Shown: one piece after another, positions 11,901 through 26,042 of the stretch | Layout: each line of letters starts with the position of its first letter | Numbering within the stretch: position 1 is the first letter of the stretch | Source of the DNA: Membranipora membranacea | Lineage: Eukaryota > Bryozoa > Gymnolaemata > Cheilostomatida > Membraniporidae | NCBI GenBank assembly: GCA_914767715.1 | Contig: OU612072.1 | Location: 4,092,001-4,156,000 of the forward strand | Length of the DNA: 64,000 nt | Direction of reading: 5' to 3' | Position numbers and translations under genes: made by a program | Notes under the pieces: model-generated | The model's input: only the letters and a program-made list of their open reading frames with translations | Databases searched by the model: none | Told to the model about the DNA's origin: nothing

Positions 11901-14900
11901 ACCAAAATAGCAAAAAAAAGTTATCACACATACCAAAGCCCAGTACTAGAAGCAGAAGTGGAATAGGATGGTGAACTACACATTGACTCTTAGCCTACTC
12001 ACTCAAACAACTATTCACTACATGGACTGGTATCACAATTAATAATTAATAAATTGGTATTATTAATATTTAAAGGGCAACCAAGGTTTCACAGCAATGC
12101 ATTAATGGATAGCAAATAATGTGCTGGGCAGCATCAGCTTTGTGCATTACGCGATGCAAAACTCAAAGTAGTTGCTGACTCTAAGCTGGGTAACACTTCA
12201 GTTTAGGGGAGGTTCCAAGACTTTGCTGTAATAATTATAGAGCACAGGCTAAATAATAACAGGAACAGGAAACTGCTATGGTATTCTCATTTAGCTGAGT
12301 ACCTTGAGTACCTGATGGAAGAAATTTTTCACAAGAATTATGGCTTTTTCCCCATGCAGAAGGTGCAATCTGCTATTAATCAATAGCCATCAATGAGAAG
12401 TTGTTTGAAACCTTGGTTGCCCTTTAAGATGTACCCTGTGTTTTCTCCTGCCAACATCTCCTGTCCCTGTGAATGATCCTTTTAACGCTCGACAAATGAT
12501 GAAGAAGAATGTTGCACCGTTCAATATCACTCCAATTATTACCGGTACCCACCACCTGGTAAAAAAAACAAAAAAACACATGAACTGATTCAAAGAAACA
12601 TGAAGATAAACCCTTAGTAGAATTTGTCAAAGTTTGAGATAACTTGCAATATCTTTGAAATAGTTTTGGTGAATTGCAGCAACTTCTTCCTAATATTAGC
12701 AAGCTGTGTCACAGGTTTTGGTTGAGAGAAATAATGAGGCAGAATATTGATGCATACGAAGATATAAAATGATACTTATTTACTGTATAATTTGGAAAAA
12801 AAAGGTCTAAATCGCAGGTGTTCGTCTCTGTCTGAATACTGAGAAATAAAGGTGCCATAATGGAGCGGCTGCCATATTTGGCGCTAAGTTGCTATAAGTT
12901 TGTAGGCACAACTGGGGGAACTGGGGCACTGCATACTTACACAGCAAATCTGAGAATAGCTCCAATTGGACTGTATGTAAGAACATTTCGGAATCTTACG
13001 TGATCGTCCACCCAACAGAATGCACCAGAAGGCCCATAATGCCCGGTGAAAAATGGAATTATACTGTTTGCTATCGGCAGCCCCCAACATATGCCAGTCA
13101 TGTTTCTAAAAATAATTTAAATAAAGGATTTTTATCAGCAGCACCTTTTTCATAGTCAACAACAAGTTCTTCTACACCAATTATAACAACATTAGCAAGA
13201 TTCAAGATTATTATCGTCAAGTATTCCGATTTGATATTTATTGAGCTATGCATAGAATTCAAAATGAGCCGCTAGAAAGGTTTACATGTGATTAACATGC
13301 TGCTTATGCAAAATTAGATATTTATGGTGCAACCCTGATGATTAGTTGATTCAGCTTTACAATTTGAGTTTGACCAAAACCTATTCTCTTTACCTTTCTG
13401 TTTTCTTGATAGACTTTGGTTGCTTGACCAGAATAATGAATAGGTATACAGTAAGACCACAAACCCACGTGAACAAAACGAAACCTGTCAAAAAAACAAA
13501 CACAACGGAATTTCATAAATCAACAAAGTTTGTAGTGTGCCACTGGTAAAATTGATCATTAGATTTGGATGTATGTAATGAAGTTATGTAATACCCATAG
13601 ACCTACTAATAATAAATATTATTTAGACCTATAATATTAAATAGACCTACTAAAATTATTAGTAGGTCTATGGTAATACCATAGAAATAAATCATGAACC
13701 AGATCGGTCATTGCTTGCTCCTGCCAATCCAATAATATTAAAGCTGCTTTAGCCTCAGGCCTAGAAAATACGGCAATCTATATCGAAAGACTTGTGAATA
13801 AGCTAACTTTACCGCAAACTATCTATCAAGAGTGCAATATAAGAACCCGCAATTACAGCGACTTATCATGTTGTAATCAGCAGATCAAAATATATTCTAT
13901 ATTGAATGATTTAGGGTCACTGTTGGGTATATTGCAAAAGTACATGTATCATACTCCTGAGTATGTTTATACATTACAAAATTTCTATGTTTATGTCATT
14001 CCAGCAATTGATTGTCTTAAAATAATTCCATGTGCCATAGTGCCATTCATTAACTCACCAAAGTACTGCACGCCAAATGCAGCAATGGTACAATGCGTTC
14101 CATAAACCCCATCATTCTACAGTAGTAAAATTGCATGCTATATTTTAGTCAGATACAATTAGATAGGAAAACATGATTAACACAGTTATAAGTATTATGT
14201 CTCTATATGGTAAACCTGTTTCAAAGAGATTTACCCACTTATATATATTCATGGATTAGGGGGATGATTTTATCTCACCATGAATAAGCACATGGCAATT
14301 TATGTTAACGATTGCCGGAAATAATCTCATCTTTAATCGGTCCAAAAGTTCAATAATGCTACAGCCGACCCCTTGTCAACATTTGTCAAGCAGCTTGCCT
14401 TTTTTTTTTATTAGGGCGTCAGTCAACGCATAACGTCAAAGCTGCCTGAATTTTAGCGAGATCCGATTCCTGAGACAAAGTTATACACTGATGAAATTTC
14501 TCCACAAATAGCCATACTGGGTATTTTACCACTAAAACACGATTTCATATCAATGGATAGACCATAACATACAGCAGCATAACAATGAAGACTCATGGAG
14601 CTTCAGAGGTCAGACACCACTCACCATAAGAACTGAGATAGCCTCTCCAATATTACTGATGAGAATGTTCAGGAAAATCCGCTAAAAACATAAATAAGGA
14701 TAAAACTTGAGAATAGCAGAGGTACAAAATAGATATGCCTGTATCAACCCCTGTAGTAGGATGGGACATATAGTACTTCAATATTTAGTACTGAGATTAT
14801 TGAGTATTGTGATTAATTTGATTTTAAAACACTGCCAGTATTCAAAATATGTGGTATTCTTTAGTAAAATATGCTAATTATTATTTCATTAGAAATGTAC

Positions 14901-15697
14901 TTTGAAATTTAGATATCTCATGAATAAGGAAGTGTGGTCAAGAGGTTGAAACATGTTACAACTAAAAACCCTGCATCATCACCTAGGTCCTAGATAATCA
15001 CCTTCCTTGTGAGCTCAATATAGAAAGAAATTACCATAACTAGAATATGGTATCACAGTGCGCCGGTGCGGTGTAACTGTTTGATGAACAGTCTAGGGTT
15101 GCATCAAATTGTAAGTAAGAATAACAAAATGGGAAAATTAGTATCAAAAACTAATTTACTATTATTTATCGAGATATTTAAGGTTAGACCGGGAGAGCTT
15201 ACCTGTCCAACAGATTTGTACAGACCAAGGAAAAGTAAAGTGAAGAGAGTGATTACATCGAACACAAGGGTGATGGAGAAGTTTACATGCTTCCATGTAC
15301 GTACAAATTCCTGCAGGAAAGAATTTGATAAGAATTAGATAGAGAAAAAGGTTGAGTCAAGTCGGTGGTGCAGTAGAGGTATTCATAGATTTGCGAATCT
15401 TCAGTGCATTTGATGAATGCCAAGTGAAAATGAAATAAATCAGCAGCAAGTGAGACACTGTGGAAGCAAAGCTTTATAGACTTAATCAATAGGCACCATG
15501 GAACCTGTTCAATAGGCTCGGCCTACAAAAATAAATTAATGTCACTCAGGCAAAATAAATGCAGGTATACATACACATTCGTCTAGCTCGAGCCCACATA
15601 TAGGATCACATGTATCAACATCCCTCAACAAAGATTCATTTGTCACACAAAAGTTTGTCTCCTCGAGTAGAGAACTTAGGACCACTGTGCCATTCAT
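8992..15697 (-). CDS. Class E (cAMP-receptor-like, Dicty_CAR) seven-transmembrane GPCR, copy 1
   Basis: Twelve exons on the minus strand: 15575-15697, 15203-15310, 14625-14681, 14059-14116, 13394-13484, 12941-13105, 12435-12555, 11565-11721, 11232-11345, 10693-10820, 9993-10371, 8992-9122 (543 aa). Exon 1 encodes a short cysteine-bearing extracellular N-terminus starting MNGTVVLSS. TM1 is in exon 2 (VITLFTLLFLGLYKS), TM2 in exon 3, an ECL1 Cys (YGTHC) in exon 4, TM3 in exon 5. TM4 plus the hallmark ECL2 motif GHYGPSGAFCWV is in exon 6, TM5 (WWVPVIIGVIL) in exon 7, TM6 (NPLAGYG) in exon 8, TM7 (SVLCILFYLTNRR) in exon 9. Exons 10-12 form a long Ser/Asp-rich cytoplasmic tail. GHFGP-GA-CW is typical of Dictyostelium cAMP receptors and their relatives; ligand unknown. 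The exon 7 donor (GTACAT) is weak. If the last intron is retained, a stop follows five codons later. Confidence 0.88.
13593..13676. repeat. Short hairpin in receptor 1 intron 4
   Basis: CCATAGACCTACTAATA at the left is mirrored by TATTAGTAGGTCTATGG at the right, with a 40-bp AT-rich loop that itself repeats TAGACCTA. It looks like a tiny foldback MITE. No function is implied. Confidence 0.7.
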
Positions 15698-16146
15698 GTC
15701 TTATCTGCCGTGTGAATATATCTTAGTACTTTGGTGAAGCGATGATTCTACCAACAACACATATGTAAATGTTAAATTCAGGAAATACATATGTCAGGAT
15801 ACTATATCATCGGATTACGACTTGTATAATGGCCATGCCCCCTTCCAAGTCGGTCAATGGGTGATTTCTAGTATCACTGGGTGCATTTCGATGATGCCTC
15901 AGTAAAGAAATTACTGGATTGTACAGCACATTATTCTGATGTCACAAACAAAGAATTTTTATCCATTATAATATTCACAACGCTCACAGGACTTGTGGAG
16001 TAACACACCATACAATGCGCGGTAAGTGGTTGCCACCATTGCAATGCCGTTCAGACTGACCTTGTGAATCTTCACACTGGGAATGATGCAGGTTAAATGT
16101 ATCACAGTGACCTAGATATGGAAGACGAATGAAAAGCATGTTTTTA
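15698..16146. other. 5' flank of receptor gene 1
   Basis: Sequence upstream of the receptor 1 start and before the segmental duplication begins. No TATA box or clear 5'-UTR exon was identified. The minus-strand promoter should lie here. Confidence 0.4.
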
Positions 16147-18550
16147 TCTAATAACCTATATCATCATATGTTCAGAGATCAGTCCATGGTAATGCTGACA
16201 TTGCATACAAAAATTAACACAGATCATTAGGTTTAGGAAGAGTCACACATCTCACCTGTTCTTGATAGCACAGATAACTAGCGGAGGCTTCCATTAATCC
16301 TTACAGAGTCGCTGATCTTGATGAAATGATCATACAGGCATAGGAACGAGGAAGTTTCATCTCGGTGCGCTTCACGGTAACCTTTACGGTAACCGCACCA
16401 CTGTACAATTTGAAATATGTGTGATTAATAACCAAGTGATCTGACATATTATTACCGAAAATGATTTATAGACTGCTTACTTTAGTATTTCTTCAATGAT
16501 GAATGACTTTCATATAATATCAAATGGTGAAGCCAAACGTGTGAAAACCCCTCACGGTGCATTTGGCCGCAATACATTAGATTAAAAGTTATTGATGAAA
16601 TATGGCCAAGGAGTTACTCCTTGATATGACTCATAGCTATGACATACAGGGATATATAGTTATGGTAGTGTAATTATTATCCACTTTGCACATAAATGAA
16701 GTGGCTGAACTAATTGCTAGCTACTAGTTTACTGAACCTCTTGACTCCATATTATCTAATTCCCATTCCAGCTATTGAATAGTGGTGCAACATGTCACCA
16801 CCAAACTCAACAAACTCAACTCTAGCTACTTCCCTGGGGTAATAATATGTGTAGATTTCATAACAATTAACAAAAGGACAAAGACATTTTTGATATCACC
16901 ATAAGATGAGACTTTTGTAGACATAACTATGATATTTGCTTGTTTTTTAATAATATGATCCCGCACTTTCTTCGGCTAGACTAACCACTTCATATTATCG
17001 CATTAGCATTGGCACTACACCATAAATCATGCAAACTTCTCTCAGGAACAACCAAATCTATTAGATATAGACAATCGATCAATCAGTAGATCATTAGCGT
17101 TTCAAATCTGTGGCTGTCACCTAACTGCGCTATAAATATTTCCCAGTGACACAGGTAATTCCTTTGTGTCAACTTGTCAATAGGCCATACCCTTTCTGAT
17201 TTGTAAGAGTAAGAGTAAGACCTTACCGCTACCAGAGCAGTCGAAGTTATTGCATATCATGGGAATTGAAAAACACACATGAATATTTTTTTATGGAAAG
17301 TATGTCCATAGAAAGTCTGTTCCTGGAGTCCTGATTTGGTGTGTTGAATATTGACCTAGAGATACATCATCAGCTAGTTCATCAGTGAATTCTTGAAACA
17401 GCGAGTTTTGTTCAAGGAAGTATTGACTGGGGAAAAGTATGTTGTCCCGAATCACACATGGAGGTTCCAAATTGTTAAATGATGCACAACAAAGTGTATA
17501 ATTAAATTTGATGATGTTGGCAGGGGGGCGTAATAATGTGTTCGTATGATCCAAGTTAGATGATTATGCGTTGCTGATCAATAACCATAGGGAACTAAAC
17601 AAGTTACACAAGCCTCACATAAAATCCAGCCCAAGACCATATCTTATTTATTTGGCATTGTGTATTTATAAATAATAAAGTTTTTACGATTTTGGTTCAA
17701 AAAGCCACTGGCCAAAAAGCCACTGGTTCAATGGTTACATATTAGAAGTCTGATATTAACTTTCCATTGACATGTCTTTTTGGGCCCGTTAGTTAGAAAA
17801 GATCCCACCCACCATTTGCAAATAATTATTTTAAAGGACTCCACCCGGACATCTTCTCACACATTTTTCGGTACCGTAACCCCCAATTAATACATTATGA
17901 TGTACCTTGATGGACAAATTAAAGTCATTACAAGCAAACTGTCAGCACTTTGACTAAATCGAAGCAATGCCGCACTGAGAAGAGACAGCGGCATAGCCTT
18001 TTTGATTTTCTTTGCTTAATAATGACAATAATTTATATTCACACGGATGATGTTTAGTTTCATTTTTACCCAATGCACCCTTTGATCCATTTCGATTATC
18101 ATATGGTTATATCAGATCTGATGCTACACAAAAACTAAACTTTCTTGCGAACAATGCAAGTGTCTACCGAAATCTATCTGTCATGACATGAATTGATTGA
18201 GATGTCTAGATTAAATTTCTGGTCGCCAACTCTGATCACACCTCACATGCAGTAAAAGGACACACCACCCCATCCCCTTTGTTATATATAAAGTGGCAAG
18301 GTTTCCAGCTGTGTACGGCCAGGCCTAAGCCCAAATTAGACAGATTATTTATCATCACAATTTATGAAATACAAAGTCATATAAGAGGAAAACATTGTGA
18401 CCTGAATCAGGAGCCAAACTTAGGCTTTCACAGTGCTTTACTTTTCTATCCATCATGGCAGATTTTTGTATGATTTATTCAATGATTATGAGAAAATTTT
18501 TAATGCATTGGCTAGGACAATACATGTTTCCACTTTTATTTTTCTAGTTC

Positions 18551-18784
18551 ACTCGCCCATCCCGAGGCATGGGCGGCGAAATATTTTTGCCTTATTGGCG
18601 AGGCCGCAATATCTGCGCCAATTCTCTCTCTGTTTGCAGGCAGGTCGTAGCACACCTGGGGGACAAACCAATCCCCAGTAGAAGATGGACTGCAGTGGGA
18701 TTCGAACCGTTGACTTGAGTGTTGAAGGTCATGGGTTGCGTGTTGAAGTCCGGCGCTCTAACCAACTGAGCCACCTCCTACTCC
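18551..18784 (-). mobile_element. tRNA-derived SINE (copy in unit 1)
   Basis: On the minus strand a tRNA-like head contains an A box (TGGCTCAGTTGGTTAGAGC, 18755-18773) and a B box (GGTTCGAATCCCA, 18696-18708). The body has TACTGGGGA, CCCCCAGGTGTGCT and the family-specific core GCGCAGATATTGCGGCCTCG. The A-to-B spacing is larger than in a tRNA because of a short internal duplication (TTCAACAC). Related copies are at 31886 and 57293. Confidence 0.85.
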
Positions 18785-19618
18785 TTCAGAGGTGTCGCTT
18801 ATTTTAGTTCAAGTTCAGCATTTAGTGTATTGATGGGCACTTCCCTATAATGGTTGGTGTATGATGTCATCCGAGATTATCCACCGTGTGTGGAAGAGTA
18901 ACCTGTCATGAGAATGGTCATGGTTAATTTCCTTTTTCAAGGTCTAATAGATGAAAGAATGAAAATTTGGCAATCATCGATATCCTTTATTATTAAGACT
19001 GCATTGAACCACATTTCAAAGTAGTTAACTTTTCACCAAGCAAGTATGTAGGCAAGCTCATGTGTATTAATAGACTTTTTACAAATATGTATTCATTGCC
19101 ATAAGGGGAAAAAGGCAGTTTTCCATCATACAAATCATACCAAAAAAATGTCAAGCGATGTACTGTTTTTGTTGGGTAATTATTTATTTTCTCACGCCGG
19201 GTAGTATTTTAAAAGAATTTGGAAAAATTCAATATTTTTAATACTGGTTGTTCGCTAGTTCACAATTGTCATTGTTTTGACCATATTATGATTAGTTTCC
19301 AAAGAATGAAAGTATTTCGATATGCAAATCATTGAAAAAGAGAAGCAAAGAAAGATTGCCGTGTCGTTTCAAAAATACTAACTGATCCTTTGTTTATGTC
19401 TGGCTTTGCAGAAAAAAATGACTTTGGTTACATATAATTAATAACATGTATAATGTTCTAGTAGTGTCTATGTGGCAGACTTATAATAGACAATAGTATG
19501 AGAGAGGCAGAGTTATTTGCATTGAGCTGGATTATCTTTCTCAAAATACCATGTATTAACTGTTAATGATACGCCAAAAGCAATAGAACAAAACAGGCTA
19601 CTATAAACATGTTCCTCT

Positions 19619-22600
19619 TCATTGTCCCTCTTTCTGGCTATTTGTCTGAGAATTGTTAGCAGAATTGTAACTTGAATCAGTGGCTTGAGTTGGGCAGGCG
19701 ACCTGTGGCACCTGGTTTTCTGCTACTGCCCCTTGCTGGTAATTTCGCTCTAATCCAATCACTATATCAGATAATGCATCATTATCATTGCCCTGTATAA
19801 TACAGATGAAGTTTTGGGGTACGAGCTGTCGTGCACAATGAAATATCAAAGCAAAGTATGAAACTTTAGGCAAACAATTTCTGTTAGTAGGCACATAGTT
19901 TGATGATATCAATTTCACTATGTTTAGAGCCTTCGAAGGGTGATTTTTAAGTGGAATAATTTTATTTTCTTACCTGAATACTTGAATGCATCGGTGCAAC
20001 AGGCCCCATTGTCTTAACTGTGCTGCTGTATATTTTCACTGAAATTTATGGATTAAATTCTTAAAAATAGAATATGTATTCTTTTTTTCAAACAGCACCA
20101 ATCAAACGCTCATGCTCTGAAACAATGAAAAAATGATATTTATATGTTGGAAGGAATCACTATTTAGATATTTAGATAGGTCTCGTCATACGCATATTGC
20201 TGTTAATAAACCTGATTTGAGTGGATTCTTTATTAACGATACGTAGTGTTTTTACCACGCCACCAGTGTCATCTTTTCATCAATAATTAATAATAATTAA
20301 TTCTGCGATTACCCAGGGAAAATGATGCATAGAATCTAAGGTCGGCTAGAGTAAACCCTAAGAAATTTTAAGAGACGCAAACCTAAGTTCTACTGCTCTA
20401 AAGATAGAATAGATACCATCCTAACTACCACATATTCATGGAAGTGATTGATAAAACTTGCTCAGATATTACTATCAGAAAACAAAAGCTTACCGACATC
20501 CTTGATGGTCTTCACAGCTGCAAGACGCTGATAACGTGTTTTCCATTTAGTCCTGTTGAACACTGCTCGTCTATTAGCCATGTAGAAAAGAGTGCAAAGA
20601 ACTGAGCCTAAAAGAAGATCAGAGAGTATGTACATAGCATATATAAAATATGTACAGTTTGGGTTTTCTACTGTTGTAGAAGCACATACAATAAAAAAGT
20701 AGGCTCTTCTGGATCGAATTCAGCATATTTTTCACAACTCTGCTACATATGCCAGGGTTTTCGGTATTCAATTCAACCATTACATCTTCACAAAAACTAC
20801 AAATAGCCACAAGAAAGATCTCGAGCCACCAAAAATCAAGTCAGTCAAATAGATGAATAACGAGGAAGACAGTATTTCTCAGTAAGTACCAGGGTCATCT
20901 ATTTGTTAATTGTTTTCAGATACATTTGAAACACGTCTCATCTCATATGCATTGCACTTACCATATAAGCCATAGGCCACCAACTGAATAATCTTTAGAG
21001 AAAGACGAGTTTCGCCTAAGCTTGCAAACGCGATTCTGTCGGCTATCATGATTCCGTGTAAAACAAGGAAAGCTATCCCATATCCTGCCAGAGGTTCCAA
21101 ATTTTTGTTCACCAACCTCTATATAACAAAGAAAAAAGGAATGGAGAGGCGACCGCATTGATGGTGCTGAGCAAGGTTCCATGAACTCAAATTTTGGTCA
21201 TAATTATAATTTATGATAATATTTCACGAGGTCTTACCTTGTGCACATGCTGATTGTGGTCTGTCGCTCCGGTGAAAGACCCCCTCTTAGCTCGGCAAAG
21301 CAAATAAACAAGAGTCACAGCAATGAAAAATATACCTGCGAAAACAGGTATCCACCATCTATAATTAAAAAACTAAATTAAAATAATGATAGAAAAAATA
21401 TTATAAAATTTGTATCTAACTGGCAGCATAACAACAGAAAGATGACAAATAAAACAAGCACAAGTTGAATGCCAATCCTCACTTTTTAACCTTTTCAACT
21501 TATGCTGATTAATAGATGATCAATTGAGAAGATAAAACAAAAACTTGAAAACTTGAAAACTTGAAAACTTAAAAAACGTGAAAACGTGAAAACGTGAAAA
21601 CGTGAAAACGTAAAAACATAAAAACATAGTTAGAACAAATTTACATCGATGATACACCATATTGGCACTAATCAGTGAAGGTAGACTATTTTTTTGTATA
21701 ATCTTTTCATAAATTCTTTCGCAGGTTGTCAAAGGTGACCCCAAAGATGACCGAAAATAAGATTTAAAAAATTCCCACACAAAACATTGCAATTGCCTGC
21801 TGCTAGATCATTTTGTATGACAGCACCGCACTCATTTAAATCTTCCCCATACATATTACTTTAACTGCTATACCAATGAAGAATAATATTATTTGGAAGA
21901 TCAACTGGATAAATGTCACTTTTCACTCTGTTATAATCTACAAATTTCCTAGTGAAACAATTCATATATTGATCACAAATTAATTTCATTTAGCTCGATA
22001 ATATTGTCAAGGTGAATGTATGCCAATTGGGAGAACAAAGATGCAATAATTATCTTGTAAATATTGAGAGTCGCATGGAAAATTGCGGAAAACTTTGGGA
22101 TTACAGTTAAGACTGATATCATATTAGACGCCAAGGAACTCGGTATCTAGAACAATAATAAAGTGCATCGGAACCTTGGAGCCTTTGAAGACAGAGAGGT
22201 CAATGAAAACAAAGAAGATGTTTTCTTATCTACTTTATTAATGAACTTTTAGAAAACCTCCATAAAAGGTAAAAACAAAATAGGGAAATAAAAAATATCT
22301 GAATTGATTGTTCATACTTACGTATAGAACCTGAGATTGTCCCCATAATCATCTTGTATCAGGACATCACCCACTCTGATTTTATCGTGTATCCAACAAA
22401 AAGCGCCTGATGGTCCGAAATGTCCGGTTACAAAAGGAACAATGCTTGGGACAATAGGAATAATCCAACATAGCCACCTCATCAACCTGTAATTAATAAA
22501 TGAAAGTTTGTCATCACTATGAAAACTTATTTTTATGTCATTATTGAACCCTCATTGCTGATCCTCTAAAATTACCAGTGAAGTTCCCTTATGTATCCTT

Positions 22601-25600
22601 AAAATTTATTGTAAGTTAATATATCATCTATTTAGTCCTAACCACCTAACCACCTAACATAGCAATTGTTCTCCCTTGTAAATAACCTTGGAAAAGGTTT
22701 TGCAGATCACCCTGGAACTCCATTCTTCTGACCGATCAGAAGTAGATTAGCTCAAGGTCATAAGGTTATACAACCGGGAGTTCCTTTTCTCCTTCCTTTT
22801 AATCTGAAATTCTAAAAGTGTTATACCAATTTTGGAAATTTCCCTCTCTCCTCCCTGTTACAAAAATCAGAATGGGCGGATCAAATACTCACGTAGAATG
22901 GAAGTGAGAATGTATTCAAAGGTGAAATAAGGTGAGGAATTTCCCAACTTAAGAGCAAACTTATTAACAAATAGGCATAATTAAGGAGCTAAATCTGCAT
23001 GTTCCTGTATGCTATCATAGTTTGCCTCAGACTTCTCCCCGGTTGGTGTGTTGCCACTGGCAACCTTATTATAATCGCCAAATGACATATCAGTCGTGCA
23101 CTCCCCCAGGGGGGGGAGGTTTCTGACTATCATTGAGATACCAACTTGGATAGAAAAATGAGCTTTTTTCTGCTTGCATCTTGTTTTTAGCAGCAAAAAG
23201 CTCTTGAGCACTTTGGATACAGTTACATTTATATGAATTAACTTAGCATCTATCATACAGTACTTGACCATCAATAGTATATTTCATGAAGTGGAGTGCC
23301 TTTGAGTTGTAAAGGGAACATATACTAGGGGGAACTAAAACTACTCAAGGGGAGCCACATCCCAGATTTCCCCCGTTTCACATTGATCATGTACAAATAA
23401 AATCTGCTGATATGGACAAAAATCTGATTCACTCAATGGCCTGCCTCATCACCCTCAAAGTTTGAGCCTACTCCGAGATATTTCCTAATATTATTTCAAG
23501 CTGTGGGAAATTAACAGAGAAATGATAAACAAATGTAATACTGGATCATCATGCTTACATGCAAATCTTTCTTTTTGGCTGTGTTTCACTTTAATTCTTT
23601 GCATAGACAAAAACCTAAGTATTAAGCAGAACGCAAATTATCCAGGGTTTCCTGAGTTATTATTTTTTGTGACCAAGTTCAAACCAATTATTCTGATACC
23701 CTCTGACATGGTAATGATATGAAGGTCATTTATGTTCTACAGTTTTCAATGCGAGTCGTTTGTTTTCGCCTAGATCTAACTCTGTAATGGTGCTTTTGTT
23801 GATGTGAGCTTTCAACGTACCTCTCCATCTTAATTGTGGACCTCGGTTGAATCACTAATATCACAAATAGATACACCGTCAAATAGAACTCCCATATAAA
23901 CTGAGTGAAAGCTACAAGTATGAATGGAAGGTAATTATGATAAGGTTTTTTCAGCATAATAAGATTCTAATACAATGATGGTTGGATTTGACAAGCAGGG
24001 TTATTGCATATTGGCAAATGATTTGGTATTATAATTGGGTTATCAGTTGTTGGAACTTCAAATTAGACTATAAAGTGTTTGCGCTTTCATGATCCGAAAC
24101 ATTTACACATTGTTATCCAAAAAACCTGGTAGTGCAAGTGCAGTACCATTATCTATGACTTACTGAAATAATGAATTCCAAAGCCTGCCACAACACATGA
24201 AGTCCCATGGATACCATCATTCTACAATATTAGAAACTTGATCCGCTGTGATATGATTGCAATCAGCTTCCAATATACTCTCATTTATTCGCTTAGTACC
24301 TACCAATCGTCTCATTTGCTTTCACAAGTACTGACAGGAAATTCAAGTGCAACCTAAAGACAAAGTTTGCTTTTGATATCTCATCTTTGTTCTTTACATA
24401 ACTGAACTTTTCCTCATCAGAACAGACATAAGTTATATAATTTATAAATGTAAGACTTACTTACCATCAGAGCACAGATAGCATCTCCCATGTTGCATAC
24501 AAGAAGACACAAGATTATTCGCTTCAAGTAAGAACAGAAAAATGATTAAAATTGATGTGAATCCAACAATCAAATTTACCAATCATTTGTCATAAAATTT
24601 TCACATTCCAGCATGCACCATATAAATACCAATGAGGCTGCCATCACAATGTTTTATCAGTCTGGATTCGAGTACTTTATTGTCAATCTAATCAGTCCTT
24701 ATTGATACTCATAAGCGATCTGGTCTGAACACGATCAACTAAACAGATGTCTTTGAGTGAGGTGGAGCTATTTGGATTTACAAAAAATAGGATCCCGGAC
24801 ATATACCAATCAAAGCGATTGGATCTTTGATTGGTAAATATAAAAGACCATGTAGGTGGTCTCTGAGCTACAGATGCAAGTCCAGGTAATTTATGATCAT
24901 TAAATTCTGTATAGCTTGAAGATGACTAAATGAGATTACAATTTTAGAATTCAATATATTTGCAGAAAACGATCGGTAATGTCAGAGTGTGAAAAGCGAC
25001 ACACATCAATCGCTTACATATACCCGATTTTTCAATGTTTTCTGCAAAAAAATTAGGCCATGAAGTATTCTGAAGTTGAAAGCTTAGTCAGTTACCCTAG
25101 AGAATCGAAGAAGCGCAAAATTCTGATATGTAATAGCAGTAGTCTAATAAGAGCACATAAGTATTAAATCTTACTCATACCTCTCCAGCGGATTTTACTA
25201 GTCCTAGAAAGAGCAGTGTGAATAGCGTGACTATATCAAATATCAGTGTAACAGAAAAGACTCCGCGCTTCAGTCTGCGAAGTATAATCTGCATAATAAC
25301 AAAGAATAGTTGTTTGTTAGATTATACACCTGCACCTATATCTATATGTGATAATGTATCATTGTCATCTTTAGAATCAGTTTTTACAAAGTTTTTACCT
25401 GACTGACACATACGACTTTTGCATGCATATTTTATGTAAATCACAACCATCCTCAGAATCAGATGATATACTGGTTGGACCAATAAAGTATATATTATGT
25501 TATATTATACTCCAACTTACACAGTGCTCCCTCTCTGGAAGATCACAGAATGGATCGCAGATATCATGAGCACCCATCCATGAGCTGTTAGTGTAACAGA

Positions 25601-25652
25601 TGCCATCACTCGCTGCATTACTTGACTGTTCTTTGAATAGTGATGCATTCAT
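19619..25652 (-). CDS. Class E (cAMP-receptor-like) seven-transmembrane GPCR, copy 2
   Basis: Eleven exons on the minus strand: 25521-25652, 25181-25288, 24465-24521, 24164-24221, 23821-23911, 22322-22486, 21238-21358, 20962-21118, 20494-20607, 19974-20038, 19619-19930 (459 aa). Phases agree throughout. The N-terminus starts MNASLFKEQSSN and has a Cys-rich ending (CDPFCDLPEREHC). TM1 contains VTLFTLLFLGLVKS. ECL1 has GTSC. TM4 and ECL2 carry IVPFVTGHFGPSGAFCW; TM5 begins WWIPVFAG; TM6 has PLAGYGIAFLVLHG; TM7 has SVLCTLFYMANRR. The two ECL cysteines (GTSC and AFCW) could form the usual disulfide. The intron between exons 10 and 11 is only 43 nt. Relative to copy 3 it lacks 9 codons in exon 1 and 19 codons in exon 10. 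Family assignment is firm; ligand and G protein are unknown. Confidence 0.92.
21537..21630. repeat. (GAAAACTT)n / (GAAAACGT)n microsatellite
   Basis: Tandem 9-10-mers AAAACTTG then AAAACGTG in the intron between exons 6 and 7 of receptor copy 2. The corresponding intron of copy 3 lacks the array, so it expanded, or was lost, after duplication. Confidence 0.85.
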
Positions 25653-25994
25653 GCTGAATATTCATCTGTGCTCTTTTCTAGAGGGAGAAACAAAATAGAT
25701 GAAAGAGAGTCGCAATTTTTTCGATCTAATAACCTAGATCATCATATGTTCAGAGATCAGTCCATGGTAATGCTGACATTGCAAAAATTAACACAGAACA
25801 TTAGATTTAGGAAGAAGCACACATCTCACTTGTTCTTGATAGCACAGATAACTAGCTGAGGCTTCCATTAATCCTTACAGAGTCGCTGATCACGATGAAA
25901 TGATCATATAGGCATAGAACCGAGGAAGTGTCATCTCGGTGCGCTTCACGGTAATCTTTACGGTAACCGCACCACTATACAATTTGAAATATGT

Positions 25995-26042
25995 GTGATT
26001 AATAAGTGATTAATAAGTGATTAATAAGCGATTAATAAGTGA
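25995..26042. repeat. 11-bp tandem array (GTGATTAATAA)n
   Basis: About four copies of GTGATTAATAA. Unit 1 has essentially one copy at the equivalent place (near 16421), showing post-duplication expansion. Confidence 0.85.

Larger units (their letters stand above)
16147..25703. repeat. Segmental duplication unit 1 (3' flank plus receptor copy 2)
   Basis: First unit of a direct tandem duplication. Its left part (16147-18170) is nearly identical to 25722-28012, and its right part (about 18180-25703) to 31167-39075. The start is recognisable by ATCTAATAACCTA(T/G)ATCATC in both units. It includes the whole receptor copy 2 and about 3.5 kb of its 3' flank. Point differences are few and include small indels. 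Confidence 0.9.

Noticed and set aside
17291-17554. 87-codon ORF on the minus strand, also present at 26912-27175 in the second duplication unit
   Set aside because: The two copies differ at about nine bases, and nearly all change an amino acid, the opposite of what purifying selection would leave. No start context, splice sites or family resemblance.
18690-18784. Possible tRNA gene (A and B boxes)
   Set aside because: The A-to-B spacing is too long, no cloverleaf forms, and a conserved non-tRNA body follows; it is a SINE.
21520-21792. 90-codon phenylalanine-rich ORF
   Set aside because: Half of it is the GAAAACTT/GAAAACGT microsatellite, and it lies inside a receptor 2 intron.
22981-23274. 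97-codon minus-strand ORF in a receptor 2 intron
   Set aside because: Not preserved in the matching intron of receptor 3, with no splice context or recognisable motif.
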